Notes under the pieces: generated by a model
Seen by the model: only the letters and a program-made list of their open reading frames with translations
What the model was told of the DNA's origin: nothing
Databases searched by the model: none
Assembly (NCBI RefSeq): GCF_049243985.1
Contig: NC_135373.1
Location: 9,097,501-9,161,500 of the forward strand
DNA from: Paroedura picta
Taxonomy: Eukaryota > Chordata > Lepidosauria > Squamata > Gekkonidae
DNA length: 64,000 nt
Direction of reading: 5' to 3'
Translations under genes and position numbers: made by a program
In this document: in pieces, positions 35,451 through 46,744 of the stretch
How positions within the stretch are numbered: the stretch's first letter is position 1
Layout of the letters: the number at the start of each line of letters is the position of its first letter

Positions 35451-35887
35451 TTGCCATTTGAAAAATTGTTTTTACCTTTGTGCCAACTACTTTCTGACAA
35501 TCCCTGTTTTCTACACCCCCTCTCGAGCTGAAGGGAGAGAATGCAAGGAACCGAAGGAAATTATGAAGGGAAATCAAAATGATGAAGAAAGGGAATTAAT
35601 TTTCACTTTGATCAGAGGAGTTTCACATATGTATTAGTTAGGGTGAAGTTCTGGAAATCCAGCTTCCACACCACTGAATTTCATTTTCAGTTCCTGTCTT
35701 TTAGAAGTGATCCTTCTTCTTCACTGCCAGGCACAGTAATTATTCTGTCTCTGCAGCACTGGGGGATGAGGCGTGTGATGATCATGGCAGATTATGCAGT
35801 CAACTTTCTGCTCCAGCAAGCTCTCTGGTATGATGGGCGTATGGTTTAATATCAGGTTGAAAGCTGAAAACAGAACAGAAAAACCGA
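35451..35887. other. No gene recognised
   Basis: AT-rich sequence between the SINE tail and the family-8 element; no gene seen. Confidence 0.35.
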
Positions 35888-36683
35888 GGGCATTTCTGCA
35901 CATCGGCAAAAATAGCATTACACCGGCTGAATGGCATAGCGCTAAACATTATCGTGCCTCCCAGCCCCTCCTCACCTTTTTCCTGTCTCGCTCTAGTCTG
36001 CTGCCTTTTTGCACTTCTCACCCTCCACATCCCCTGTTGGAAATGGCGACTTTACAGGCGACTTTCTTCTGCCTGTCAATCAAGCCAAGCAGCCAATCCC
36101 CTTTATCCTTGTTTTAAAGGTCCCGCGAAGCCCGCTAATTTTTTTTAATTCATAGTTCTCTGTTGCTATGCCTATGCCACTCCTTAGAATGACACCCCTT
36201 ATGGAATCAAAGGTCTTGATACTTGATAATCTTGTTCCTGGTTTTTTTGAGGGGGGGGGGACTTTAGAGAGGCATGCTTTGTGTAACAGCTTTGGGAAAA
36301 AAATATTTCTGGCATTCCTTGCATGCTTGTCCACCTATTAGATGCTCCAGGAAGTTAGATGTTTTTAAAAAAGACATTCCCATCCCCAGAAACAAGGGAG
36401 AGGGAGGCAGGGCGAGGGTGGGATGAGGCAGGCATCTTTAGCGTGTTTGAGCCTCCATACCTTCCCTCTGCTGGTTGCCTGCTGGTTGCTCTCCTGTAGC
36501 TTGTGCTAAATAGGTTCGGGAATCCACTTTATGCAATTCCCCAACTAGCGCTTTAAAATGGAGGATGTAGCTGGCCGGTTACTGCCCAGACGTTAGATGT
36601 TGGCGACATCATCTGGAGGGGCCGGAAAATAACGATTACGTAAGGTAAGCATTTCACTATATTTAACGGGTGCGGAAATGCCC
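35888..36683. mobile_element. Non-autonomous DNA element (family 8)
   Basis: The terminal inverted repeats GGGCATTTCTGCAC and GTGCGGAAATGCCC bound a 796-bp element without a coding region. A fragment of its right end lies at 33583-33622. No target duplication is evident. The TIR resembles that of family 7 (both contain TCTGCAC), so the two may be related. Confidence 0.65.
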
Positions 36684-36699
36684 TGAGTCCAGGACAATG

Positions 36700-37045
36700 T
36701 TTCTGTAATTATTATTGTTATTTAATTTATTCCGCACCACTCCTGAAGCCGGCTCGTAGTGGATTACAAACGTCCAATAAAAATTCCATTAAATCCCCCA
36801 TTCGAATGGACACAAGATCACACTGAAACAGAGAACTTGGTAAAATACCACCCCCCCCCACCCATCCCTACCTCTGGAGGGTCAGATAACACAGATTGCT
36901 GCATAACACCAGGGGAGCCCCATCGATCTTTCTCATTGCCCTCCCCGGCTTCAACCATAGACATGGTGGAAGAGGTCCATTTTACAGGCCTTGCGGAACA
37001 CCAAGAGCTCCCTCAGGGCCCTCAGCTCTCCACTTGGACCATCTC
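36700..37045 (-). mobile_element. L2-like LINE 3' end
   Basis: The reverse strand carries the C-terminal coding trace (complement of TGGTGGAAGAGGTCCATTTT and CAGGCCTTGCGGAACACC) and 3' UTR. It ends in an ATT-rich tail. The 46.1 and 49.9 kb copies show the protein motif LAPTWWNELP...LPAFRRACK. Confidence 0.7.
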
Positions 37046-37440
37046 TGACTATTCTGCATTGCCGCCTGCATTCTGCATTGTCACCTGCCTTTGGACTTCT
37101 GGACTGTGTACTGACCCACCTCCAACTGGCTTCTTGGAATCTGGTAACTGACTGTGTGTGCCGTTTATGCTCCCAGCAAGCTGGCCAGGGCTTGTGAAGA
37201 CTCCCACTGTGCTGCTGGATTCTTGCCCAGCCTGATAACTAAAGCTGGGAATGCTTCCAGCTCCAAGGTCAGCTCAGCTGAGAACAGACAGCATCTCCCA
37301 GCCCCACCGGGAGATGGCCGGGACTTCCAGCCCAGCCGGGGACTGGCCATCATGATAAACTTTTGTTAAACTCCCCATATCCTCCAGGCAGCTGTTTGAT
37401 CAAAGTGGCAGGAAAATAGGAGCAATACTGCAATCTCAAG
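37046..37440. other. No gene recognised
   Basis: No gene seen; possible remains of unclassified repeats (GGGAGATGGCCGGGACTTCC). Confidence 0.3.
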
Positions 37441-37835
37441 TAGTCATAAAGAGGGGGTTTAGGAAACGCTGAGGGACTAGGGAGTGTTCAGCCTGAAGAA
37501 GAGGTGGTCAAGAGGCAACAGGATGGCTCTCTTTAAGTACTTGAAAAGCTATTACTTAGTGGAGGGCAGCAGAGGAGAGAACCTGCAGTAATGTGTTTAA
37601 GCTACTTGAAGAATGATATCAGCTAGATATCAGGAAATTTTTTTTCACACTCAGAGTAGTTCAGCAGTGGGATGGGCTGCTTAAGGAGGTGGGGAGCTCC
37701 CCTTCACTGGAGGTCTTTAAGCAGTGGCTGGACAGATTTCTCATGAAAGCTTCAGGCTGATCCTGCACTGATCAGGAGGTTAGACAAGCTGGCCTGGATG
37801 GCTCCTTCCCACTCTAGGATTCTATGAGTCTGTAT
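37441..37835 (+). mobile_element. CR1 LINE 3' end
   Basis: The forward CR1 C-terminus reads AGCCTGAAGAAGAGGTGGTC, TCTTTAAGTACTTGAAAAGC and GGGAGCTCCCCTTCACTGGA. The 3' end TCTAGGATTCTATGAGTCTG runs into a CATTAT microsatellite. Confidence 0.8.
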
Positions 37836-37990
37836 CATTATCATTATCATTATTGTATTTGTATCCCACCTCCCCTCGAAGGCTTGAGGCGGCTTACATA
37901 ACCCCATCCACTAAAAACCATACGATAACAATAAAATTACAATAGTTAGTAACCACGGTCACAGTAGCAGCAATGATGGCATAATCTTAC
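37836..37990 (-). mobile_element. L2-like LINE 3' end
   Basis: After a CATTAT run, TATCCCACCTCCCCTCGAAG and GGCTTGAGGCGGCTTACATA are the complement of the same LINE 3' end as at 36.7, 46.1 and 49.9 kb. Confidence 0.65.
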
Positions 37991-38049
37991 TCATCTAGTC
38001 TCCGCATCCTCAACTACAGGGGGTTTTGACACACTCTACCACCAGTTTG

Positions 38050-38185
38050 TGAGGGGGGTCTAGTTCAGCTGTGGGATAGGCTGCCTCAGGAGGTGGGGAG
38101 CTCCCCCTCCCTGACAGTCTTCAAGCAGTGGTTGGACAGATTCTTATGCTGGATGCTTGAGGCTGATCCTGCATTGAGCACAAAA
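38050..38185 (+). mobile_element. CR1 3' fragment
   Basis: TAGTTCAGCTGTGGGATAGG, GGTGGGGAGCTCCCCCTCCC and TTGAGGCTGATCCTGCATTG are the CR1 ORF2 end, truncated on both sides. Confidence 0.75.
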
Positions 38186-38960
38186 CCCACATAACCTTAA
38201 TGGTACCATACCGCTGATGTGCTATTCCAGCATAACATTGTCTGTATGCTACACATTTCTACCCAAAAAATGGGGGGGGGGATTCAGATAATGAAGGGTA
38301 CTAGGCAAGGATTTCCTCTTTCATCTTTATTATTCAATTTGGTTTTAGAGACTCTGGCAGTTAAATTGCAGGCTATGACAGATCTTCCTGGATTACAAAT
38401 TGATTGAAATGAATGGAAGATAAGAAGTTATGCAGATGATGTTGTTCTGATGTTAGCCAATCCTGAAAGTTCTTTGCTTTGTTTATTTGACATATTGAAA
38501 GAGTATGGTCATCATGCAGGTTATAAAGTAAACTGTTCCAAGACCAAAATATTGTTGTATGGGGTTTCTGAACAATCAACTTTGTTGAGGTGGTCTAAAT
38601 TAAATCTTTCATGGTCAGCCCGAAGGGCGACTACTAAAATGAGTGTGTTGCCTAAATTGAATTTTCTTTTTCAGGTGATTCCAATTTTAACAAGCGACAA
38701 GATTATCGCTAAATGGCAAAGTACCCTGAATAAATTTATCTGGAGTAATAAGAGAGCTAGAGTGGCTTTCAGAACTCTACAAGATGTTAAGACAAGAGGT
38801 GGACAGAATGCCCCAAACTTAAAACTGTATTTACATGCAGCAGCAATCTCTTAGATTGCAGATTGGGTTATGCTCCCTCTGTCAAGGGACATGAGTTTTG
38901 AAAAAGCAAGTCTAAGTAATGGATTACATGATCTTCTATGGCCTATTGACACAAAAATAA

Positions 38961-39447
38961 ATAGAATCATAGAGTTGGAAGGGGCTATACAGGCCATCTA
39001 GTCCAACCCCCTGCTCAACGCAGGCTCAGCTCTAAACATCCTAAAGCATCCAAGAAAAGTGTGTATCCAACCTTTGCTTGAAGGCTGCCAGTGAGGGGGA
39101 GCTCACCACCTCCTTAGGCAGCCTATTCCACTGCTGAACTACTCTGACTGTGAATTTTTTTTCCTGATACCTAGCCTATATCGTAGTACTTGTAGTTTAA
39201 ACCCATTACTGCGTGTCCTTTCCTCTGCAGCCAATGGAAACAGCATCCTGCCCTCCTCCAAATGACAACCCTTCAAATACTTAAAGAGGGCTATCATGTC
39301 CCCTCTCAACCTCCTTTTCTCCAGGCTGAACATTCCCAAGTCCCTCAACCTATCTTCATAGGGCTTGGTCCCTTGGCCCCAGATCATCTTCGTCGCTCTC
39401 CTCTGTACCCTTTCAATTTTATCTACGTCCTTCTTGAAGTGAGGCCT
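38961..39447 (-). mobile_element. CR1 LINE 3' end inserted in L1
   Basis: The reverse translation gives [20 protein letters not shown] and [20 protein letters not shown]. The 3' end AATAGAATCATAGAGTTGGA lies at 38961. It is very close to the 8.5-kb copy, so the two are of the same subfamily and probably young. Confidence 0.9.
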
Positions 39448-40404
39448 TCTTGACTGCTTTGAATTTTTGGGCCAAGAATTTGTTTTTCGTTTGGGAGAAA
39501 TACAAACAGACGCTTACATCTAATACATCACTGCTGAAATTGCCTATCAAGGTGTATTTTGATAAAGGACACAAAAACCAGGCTGGGCTGCTTTAGGTAT
39601 AAGGAGCTTCTGACAGCTACAGGGAAAATAAAAACCCATGATATCCTTATCAAAGAAGGCACTGATATCACTTGGTTGGAATATCATCAAATCTCCAGAT
39701 TTAAATCTGAGTTTCAATCGCAATCTGGGTCAGTTCTGACTTTGAAAAGATATTATTTCAGGCAAAGCTGCATTTACTTGGTCAATTGTACAAACTCTTA
39801 TTAAAGCAGGACACCGAGTCTGTGCAAGTTAAACATTGTATGGTGAAATGGATGATGAACTTGAGTCGTACTATTCCTTTAGAGGAGTGGGAACTATTAT
39901 GGAACAAAACTGTGAAATGGATGATATGTCAGCTGTTAAGGGAAAATTGATATAAGATGTTTTATAGATGGTACGTGACTCCTAAGATTGTGGGTAAAAT
40001 TTCTAGAAACATTGATAGAAAAAGCTGGAAGTGAAGGGAAAAAAAGTTGGCTCCCTTTATCATATGTGGTGGACATGTAAAAAAGACAAAAACTCTGGGG
40101 AAATATTCATGGTAATTTAGATGGAATGTTGAAAGTCAGATTTCCCTTTTGTTCTGAATTTATGTTACTGAGTGTGTTACCGGTTAAGGTTCCTCGAAAA
40201 GCTGGTGGTTTCTTATTTCGTACAACAATGGCAGCACAATCGGTTGTGGCTAGGAGGTGGAAACAACAGGACACACTCAAAGTCATGGATTGGCTTGAGA
40301 AATTGGGAGAGTTGGCCAGAATGGCAAAACTTACAAGCCTAATGAACAATTGCTCTGCAGATGAATTCCAGGAACTCTGGAGCTATTATATCGATTATCT
40401 AGGT

Positions 40405-40783
40405 CAGTGGTTCTCAACCTGGGGGTCGGGACCCCTTTGGGGGTCGAATGACCCTTTCATAGGGGTCATGGCAGGGCAAGCAGCTTGGCCGGGAGGGGGG
40501 GCACCATTCACACAACAGCCTTGTGGGGTAGATCGAGATAGAGCATTCGTCTGTCTGGAGCAGCAGAAAAGAGCGAGATCGTCATGGTGGGACAAGAGGC
40601 AGAACTGAAGTGAGAAACCCTGGGGGAAAAAAACAATTTATATACAATCATGATCTTCACGCCATTGGTCAGTTTTGGTTTAATTTCTGTGAAAACCCTT
40701 GCATCATTTTATGGATGTGGGGTCACCACAACATGAGGAACTGTATTAAAGAGCCACGGCATTAGGAAGGCTGAGAACCACTG
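40405..40783 (+). mobile_element. hAT-like MITE (family 2) inside L1
   Basis: It starts CAGTGGTTCTCAACCTGGGG and ends GGCTGAGAACCACTG. A perfect 8-bp target duplication, atctaggt, lies at 40397-40404 and 40784-40791. This is the most complete copy of the family, 379 bp. Confidence 0.93.
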
Positions 40784-40925
40784 ATCTAGGTATTTAGTTA
40801 AGGAATGTTTTAGAAGATGGCAAAGCATAATTGATTATATTCTATGTTTTATGTATTTTTCTTATTTTCTCTTTTCTCTGTTCTATGTAAACTTCAATGA
40901 AATTTTACCAGCACCTTATAAAAAA

Positions 40926-41540
40926 AAAGAAAAATGGGGGGCGGGGTTTGATATCACTATAAGCAATGGAACATGGCAACATCCTGAAAGTCCATAGCAA
41001 CACTGTCAACAGCCACCAATCATGGAGCAGCATGCTAATATCCCTCCATTAGTTATGGGAGGGAGCAGCCAATCCACACACTGGGGCTCTTTTCCTGAAT
41101 CAAATGCTTGCTATTCTAGCACTGGCTTCTGATGGAATTGGAACAGAGATGCCAGAGACATATGGGGAGGGGCTGCTGGAATCCTTTACTTCCTCAAATT
41201 GGGCTTCTGTCTGACTGTGGTCATGAAGGCACTTTCCCTTCTGCTGTTCTCGGGATACCAGCAGACGCCTGCCTCCCTAATTTCCCTCCAATTTCAGCGG
41301 GTGAGAGTTGTAAGGGCATGATGCCAGGCAGATCACTGTAGGACAGAGACAGCAATGGCACAGAAGCAGGCTGGTATCGTAGTGTTAAAAAGTGACCTCA
41401 GGGGGTGGACCACTTCATCTAGATATAGGCAGATCCAATGATTTTTATGTTTCCCTTCCTCTTGCTGACTTTTTGAATGAAATTGCCTTCGAGGGAGCAA
41501 GATTTTGTGCGCCGGTGTGGTCCGTAAGGACACAGTTTAG
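40926..41540. other. No gene recognised
   Basis: No gene or clear repeat. Confidence 0.35.
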
Positions 41541-41544
41541 TATA

Positions 41545-42125
41545 TTAATAATTTTATTTTATCATTAATTGTAGGAATGCTGCATAGAACACCTGCTTAT
41601 GAAGATGAATGAACCAGACCATTATTGCTTCCAGCCAAAGGCCATTACAATGCCAAGCAATATCATAGCTGTTGATAGCCAATAAAACAATTCCGCAGTC
41701 AAAATGATATATACAAGAGTCAGCGCGTAACAAAATACATTAAGAATTCAGGTCTCTAACTCTCTGGTGGCGTAAGTTTGGCCCGAATTTCCCTTGCTGC
41801 TAATGCAAATGATGATACATTATCACTAGTTAGGGGATTGGTATCCGATAACAAGAAGACCGTTTTGTCTAAATTCGCAGGAAAGATCCGGTCCAACGAA
41901 AATCTCTTGATGTATTTGCTTCTTGGCTCCTAGTAGAGTGGACAATCAAAAGCCTGTTTATGTATTCAATGCGCATTATGCATGGCTTTTTTTGGTTTGT
42001 TTGTTTTTGTTTAGCTGATTGTGGTTCATAATAAACTGTATACAAGGAGAATCCCTGGTGATATTGGTTTCTCTCCATGCCCTTTGTGTAAGAGAACGTT
42101 TGCAAATGTACCCTCATTCCTCTAG
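41545..42125 (-). mobile_element. Probable non-LTR retrotransposon 3' end
   Basis: The reverse strand has a weak coding trace around 41760-41880 (reading like SDNVSSFALAAREIRAKLTPPE) followed by an AT-rich 3' UTR. It resembles the LINE with a C-terminal Cys/His motif at 55.5-56.0 kb. The clade is uncertain. Confidence 0.4.
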
Positions 42126-42240
42126 TGGCATGGGGCACCAGTGGTAGGCCTGTGAGTCACTTGGTAAGGTTTAGATGCTCAAACCCCGCGGAGAAGCAGC
42201 TGCCCTTTTGCTAAAAGAAAGGAAAAGCAGGAGATTCAAG

Positions 42241-42437
42241 CATTAATTTCTGTGAAAGAACCCTTGCATAATTTTATGGTTGGGGGTCACCACAACATGA
42301 GGAACTGTATTAAAGAAGGTTGAGAACCTCTAGGTAATTAAGGAATGTATTCGCAGATGGCAAGGCATAATGGATTATATTCTATGTTTTATGTATTTTT
42401 CTTATTTTTCCTCTGTTCTCTGTAAACTTCAATAAAA
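42241..42437 (+). mobile_element. L1 3' end carrying the right half of a family-2 MITE
   Basis: 42241-42327 is MITE sequence (TTAATTTCTGTGAAAGAACC to GGTTGAGAACC). It runs directly into L1 tail sequence (AATTAAGGAATGTATTCGC, TTCTATGTTTTATGTATTTT, AACTTCAATAAAAG). The same MITE-to-L1 junction occurs at 40784-40800. Confidence 0.75.
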
Positions 42438-42502
42438 GATTTTCTGTTTTAATTTTTTTGGGGGGTGAGGGGTGGAATAGAGGAAGACCCGAGTTCAAAT
42501 AG
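42438..42502 (+). mobile_element. Family-7 DNA element, short fragment
   Basis: ATTTTCTGTTTTAATTTTTT and GTGGAATAGAGGAAGACCCG match the 3' portion of the family-7 copy at 43290-43360. Confidence 0.65.
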
Positions 42503-42804
42503 TTCAGAAACATGTGCAGTTGGCTTTGGAAGCAATGCCTCCATACTCCAGGGAAAAGCTCACAGCAAATAAGGGGTTAAGCCCTGTGGTGGGAACTGGG
42601 AGTACAAAGAGCTTTTTTGAAAGCTGGGGAAGCAGAGGCACCAAGGTGAGCATTATGAGACAGATGTACAATTAGGCATATGTGGGAACAAATTCCTTAC
42701 ATTGTTCCCAATAGCTTATGGGGGTAGGCAGGGAGCGTTAGAACAGAACTTATCCTCCTACCATAATTGTAACAGCAGCAAAACAGGAGTATCAGGAAGT
42801 ACAG
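42503..42804. other. No gene recognised
   Basis: About 300 bp between two family-7 pieces; no gene seen. Confidence 0.3.
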
Positions 42805-43411
42805 GGTGTCATCTGCACTGGGCCTTTTACCCACTCCCAGCTTGAATGAATCCCTCCCATCTACACTGAATTCGATTTCCATTTTGATTTTGGACGCTTT
42901 AAGTTTTTCCTCTGCAACATGCATGATTGATCTGGAATGACCCTTCCTTTCCCCCGTGATATCCTGGAGTGAATATAACACTCAATATTTGAACAATCAG
43001 CATCAGGAAGTGTGCAGATTTTTGCTTTTTTCCAATTAACTCCCTTCTCAGCCATGCAGTCTTCCCTATTGGCCAGGGTGTCAGTTCAAAGACTTCCTGG
43101 TTGCAAGGCTTGTCTTAAAGTGATTGCGCTCCAGAAGCCCTGACTTCTCTCAGCAGAGATTTGCCTCTTGGTTTTCCCCCTCCTCTGCTGTCTCCAATCC
43201 CCCCTACCATTCAAGAAAAGAAAGAAAGAGGCTCCTGCTGTGCTTGGCTTCCCCCACCCCCAGTTCTGAGCTTCCCCAATCAAGTGTAGAACATTTTCTG
43301 TTTCAATTATTTCTTTTTTGGGGTGGGGTGGAATAGAGGAAGACCCGAGTTCAAATAGATCTGAATTCAGCAGGATCCACAACGGAAAAAAATAAAGTGC
43401 AGAATCAGCCC
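42805..43411 (+). mobile_element. Non-autonomous DNA element (family 7), near complete
   Basis: It runs from CATCTGCACTGGGCC to AAAGTGCAGAATCAGCCC. The interior matches 32579-33060 and the inverse of 31298-31914 (TTCCCTATTGGCCAGGG, AGCAGAGATTTGCCTCTTG). This copy shows the right end that the 32.6-kb copy lacks. Confidence 0.75.
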
Positions 43412-43524
43412 TGGTAGAAACCACTATACAGAGCATCTGACTGGCTTAACCACAGCAGCATGTACAATATGGTTCATAGTGGGCCTGTGACCCCCCCCTC
43501 CTGCATTGGCCTAGAATCAATGGA

Positions 43525-43650
43525 TCCTGGAGTTGGAACTGGGACTGTCCCAAGGTCACCCAGTGGGCTGCATATGGAGGAGTGGGGAATCAAACCCAGT
43601 TCTCCAGATTAGAGCCCACCTCTCTTAACCACCGCACCATGTTGACTTTC
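43525..43650 (-). mobile_element. tRNA-derived SINE S1, head part
   Basis: The complement of the S1 head: CCCAAGGTCACCCAGTGGGC, GGGGAATCAAACCCAGTTCT (B box) and CTCTTAACCACCGCACCATG (A box). Confidence 0.75.
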
Positions 43651-44572
43651 CACATAGAGGACTTATGAGCCCCCTCCTTGTGTAAGTTCCATCTCCAAGA
43701 CAGCTGGAGGGAAGACCTAGCCACAAGCATGGTAGGATTCTTATCTGGCAAAACCCCATTAGTTTGACTAGTGCATGTTTCCTTTCCTGAAAGAGCCCAA
43801 GCCATCTCCTTAATGCTTTCCCTTCCCTTTGATCCTCACATTAACTCTTTGCAATAGGTTAGGCTGAGAAGCTTTGGACTCATCCATTAAGAGCGTCCAT
43901 GGTAGACTGGGGATTTGAACCTGCAGACTGAATGTTCTAGCCACGATCCAAATCTGGCTCCGCAAATAAGGCTGTTGGAGACTGCCAAGAATCACAGCCA
44001 AGATTTCCCTGGAAGAGAAAGAGGAAACTGGTAAGGACCGTAGTAGGTAACAGGGGACAAGGAAGAGATTTTTGTTCTTATTGCCATCTTCTCCCAGATG
44101 GGGAACTGCAGCCAAACTCATGAAAGAAAATTAATGGTCTGGGGACAAGATAAACCAGGAGTTGGCCCGAATAATGCAGGTGACAGACAAGCCTTACATG
44201 AGTCCAAGTCGAGGTTGGATGAATTTCATCCTTGAGTACTGAAGGAACTTGCTGAGAACATCTCACAAACTCTGACTTTCCTCTTGGAGAACTCCCCAGT
44301 GACAGATGAGGCACTCCCGTTGTGTTAGTTGCTTGCTGGCTTTATTTATGCCCTGCCTTTCTTACAAATTTGACCAGCTGGTCTGACTGGGGTGCCAGGG
44401 AAGATATCAGGACAGATGACAAAGTAATGGGTGAGAGTGTCTTGAAAAGGAAGCAAAAACTAGGCTAACATGGTTTATTCCTTAAAATCCACGGTGGCTT
44501 TAGTTACCGTCTGTTTTGATCAGGTTAGTGGGTCCGTGAATGCCGTCGCTTGACATACCTTGGGATGTCTCG
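43651..44572. other. No gene recognised
   Basis: About 900 bp with no gene or repeat recognised. Confidence 0.35.
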
Positions 44573-44994
44573 ACTAGGGGCACAAACTGAAAAATTCTGG
44601 TTCAGTTTGGGTTCAAGGTGTTCTTGAACCGAACCCGCAAACTGAATCAAAAGCCGCAAAATGAACTAGGCGGTTCTGGCTGGTTGGTTTCACTTCTCTC
44701 CACTGGCAGATTTTTCTCCATCCCCTTTCAAAGTGTGGGGAAGTGAAACCAATTGTTGAAATGGCTGGAGCTTCCCCACACTTGGAACAGGGGAAACACA
44801 AAAGGCTTAAAGGGCTTCCAGCCACTTAAACTTGACTGCAGAGGGTGGTTTAAATTGCCTGAAATCCCAAACCGGACAAAAGTCTGTAAATGTTCAGGGG
44901 AGGGGCCCCCCTCACACCTTGGTTCATAGGGCACAAATCAGGTCAAATTCATGAGGAATTTTGAATCATGAACTGATTCGTACCCATCCCTAGT
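44573..44994. repeat. DNA-element-like repeat (family 9)
   Basis: The ends point inward: CTAGGGGCACAAACTGAAAA at the left and TGATTCGTACCCATCCCTAG at the right. The same ends bound 51258-51976. The interior has reiterated GGTTCA/GAACC-type motifs. No coding capacity and no clear target duplication. Confidence 0.5.
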
Positions 44995-44997
44995 CTT

Positions 44998-45475
44998 AGA
45001 ATCATAGAATCATAAAGTTGGAAGTGACCTCCTGGGTCATCTAGTCCAACCCCCTGCTCTATGCAGGACACTCACAACCCTCTCACTCATCCACTGTCAC
45101 CTGCCACCCCTTGAACCTTTACAGAATCAGCCTCTCCATCAGATGGCTATCCAGCCTCTGTTTAAAGCTTCCCAAAGATAGAGAACCCACCACCTTCCAA
45201 GAAAGCCTGTCCCACTGAGAAACCACTCTGTCAGGAACTTCTTCCGGATGTTTAGACAAAATTTCTTTTGAATTAATTTCATCCCATTGGTTCTGGTCCA
45301 TCCCTCCGAGGCAAGAGAGAACATCCTCTATATGGCAGCCTTTTAAATACTTGAAGATGGTTATCAGATCCCCTCTCAGTCCTCTCCTCTCCAGGCTAAA
45401 CAGACCAAGCTCTTGATTTTGGCAGAATGTTTGATCAAGCTGCCTGCCATGCTTCAGTTTAGCAAACTGGTTCAA
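44998..45475 (-). mobile_element. CR1-type LINE 3' end
   Basis: The reverse translation gives LGLFSLERRGLRGDLITIFK and DQNQWDEINSKEILSKHPEE. The 3' tail AATCATAGAATCATAAAGTT lies at 45000. The subfamily resembles the 11.5-kb copy rather than the 8.5-kb copy. Confidence 0.85.
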
Positions 45476-45640
45476 TGTGGGCTAAATGAATCTGCCGTCA
45501 GATGGATTTGCAACGGTTGGCAGACCCCCCTACTGAAGGAGCATGGATGGCACCTGGAAGGAGCTCTCAAGTGGGCTGCCAAATGGTCCCTGTACATTTC
45601 AACATTATTATCCATGACTCGGGGGCGGGGGGAGGGGAGT
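45440..45640 (+). mobile_element. CR1-type reverse transcriptase fragment
   Basis: The forward frames give FSKLVQCGLNESAVRWICNG and then WMAPGRSSQVGCQMVPVHFN. These match, with frame changes, the CR1 RT stretch KLxxYGLxxxxVRWIxNWL...VTSGVPQGSVLGPVLFN. It is a decayed internal piece. Confidence 0.6.
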
Positions 45641-45974
45641 CCTTATCAAAAGCTGGGACAAGTAGACACACACAAAATTCAAATGACTGTGACGGGTTGG
45701 AAAGCTTGGCTGAATGAACACAAAGTGATTAAACAAAGACACCTGCTGATTTGTGCCCTTTGGCAAACAAAGCAGGCACAGGCACAGGATGGGCGATCCC
45801 TGCCTTGGAATCCGATGAGGCTCTCAGGATGGCTGTCAAACCCATATGGAACATGAGTCAGAAGTGTGATGTGGCTGCAAAAGAAAAAATAACCCAAATG
45901 GGATTTGAGGTCGATTCAGCCATGTTGTTCTGAAGTTGCAGGACAAAGTTGGAATCCAATGGGAGTTTGAAAAC

Positions 45975-46093
45975 CAGCATGTTCATGTTCATGTTCATGT
46001 TCATGTTCATGTTCATGTTCATGTTCATGTTCATGTTCATGTTCATGTTCATGTTCATGTTCATGTTCATGTTCATGTTCATGTTCATGTTTA
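45975..46093. repeat. (CATGTT)n hexanucleotide array
   Basis: About 19 copies of ATGTTC lie directly against the 3' end of an L2-like LINE in reverse orientation, so the array probably grew from that LINE's tail. Open frames through it (MNMNMN, HEHEHE, MFMFMF) are artefacts. Confidence 0.95.
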
Positions 46094-46545
46094 TATACCG
46101 CCACTCTCAAATGTCTCACAGTGGTTTACAAAGCATGAATGCAATAAAATCCCATAAAATCACCCATTAAACCATAATCAGAACACAACATCAAGAGGGT
46201 GGATAATAAATATATAACCCACTCCCTACCATTCAGCATGGGTCTCTCACTCTCTGTCTGGGAGTGAGAAACTTAGTTGGTTTCAGCTTGAGATCCACAG
46301 CTGACAGTACCAGGAACTGCTCTGGCCTCAACCATATGCCTGGTGGAAGAGCTCCACCTTGCAGGCCCTGCGGAAAGCTGACAAATCCCACAGGGCCCAT
46401 AGCTCTTCCGGGAGCTCATTCCACCAGGTTGGGGCCAGGCATATATCCTGGGGACCCGGGACCACCAGTAAATTCATACGAAGGGCCCTGCAGGGGGCAT
46501 AAGCAGATAGGTGGTCCCACAGATAAGCTTGTGCATGCACACACA
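46094..46545 (-). mobile_element. L2-like LINE 3' end
   Basis: The reverse translation reads DICLAPTWWNELPEELWALW and DLSAFRRACKVELFHQAYG, the C-terminal motif of L2-group ORF2. A 3' UTR ends at TTTATATACCGCCACTC beside the hexamer array. Confidence 0.8.
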
Positions 46546-46599
46546 CTTTGTCAGATACTGAGGAAAGGACATGTGGCTGGTTGTTGGAGGGGTGAACAT

Positions 46600-46715
46600 G
46601 CAGGTAGGTGGGTGGAATGCACAGGTGGGGGCAGGAAGAGAGGTATGAGTGGGTGTCCTAGAGGTGGAGGAGGGGAGAAATCTCTGCCCAGGGCCCATGA
46701 AAACCTAGAACCGTC
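46600..46715 (+). repeat. Repeat A, inverted partner at 47.8 kb
   Basis: GGGTGGAATGCACAGGTGGG to GGGCCCATGAAAACCTAGAA recurs as its complement at 47788-47900. It is one of two inverted copies of an unclassified repeat flanking about 1.1 kb. Confidence 0.6.
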
Positions 46716-46744
46716 CATGTCCCCCACGCACTCTTTATGGACTT

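Larger units (their letters stand above)
38190..40925 (+). mobile_element. L1-type LINE ORF2 3' half, interrupted by CR1 and a MITE
   Basis: Coding traces run in order: GTRQGFPLSSLLFNLVLETL (reverse transcriptase) and YADDVVLMLANPESSLL with YKVNCSKTKILLYG (catalytic YADD), at 38190-38540; then KTRGGQNAPNLKLYLHAA near 38795. A CR1 (38961-39447) interrupts it. The C-terminus follows: GSLYHMWWTCKK near 40050 and ARRWKQQDTLKVMDWLEKL near 40245. A family-2 MITE interrupts it at 40405-40783. The L1 ends near 40922 in an A-rich tail. Stops and frame changes make it inactive; the endonuclease half is absent. Confidence 0.88.

Noticed and set aside
45858-46170. Open frames of MN, HE, MF and HV repeats
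   Set aside because: They are translations of the CATGTT array, open in all frames by composition.
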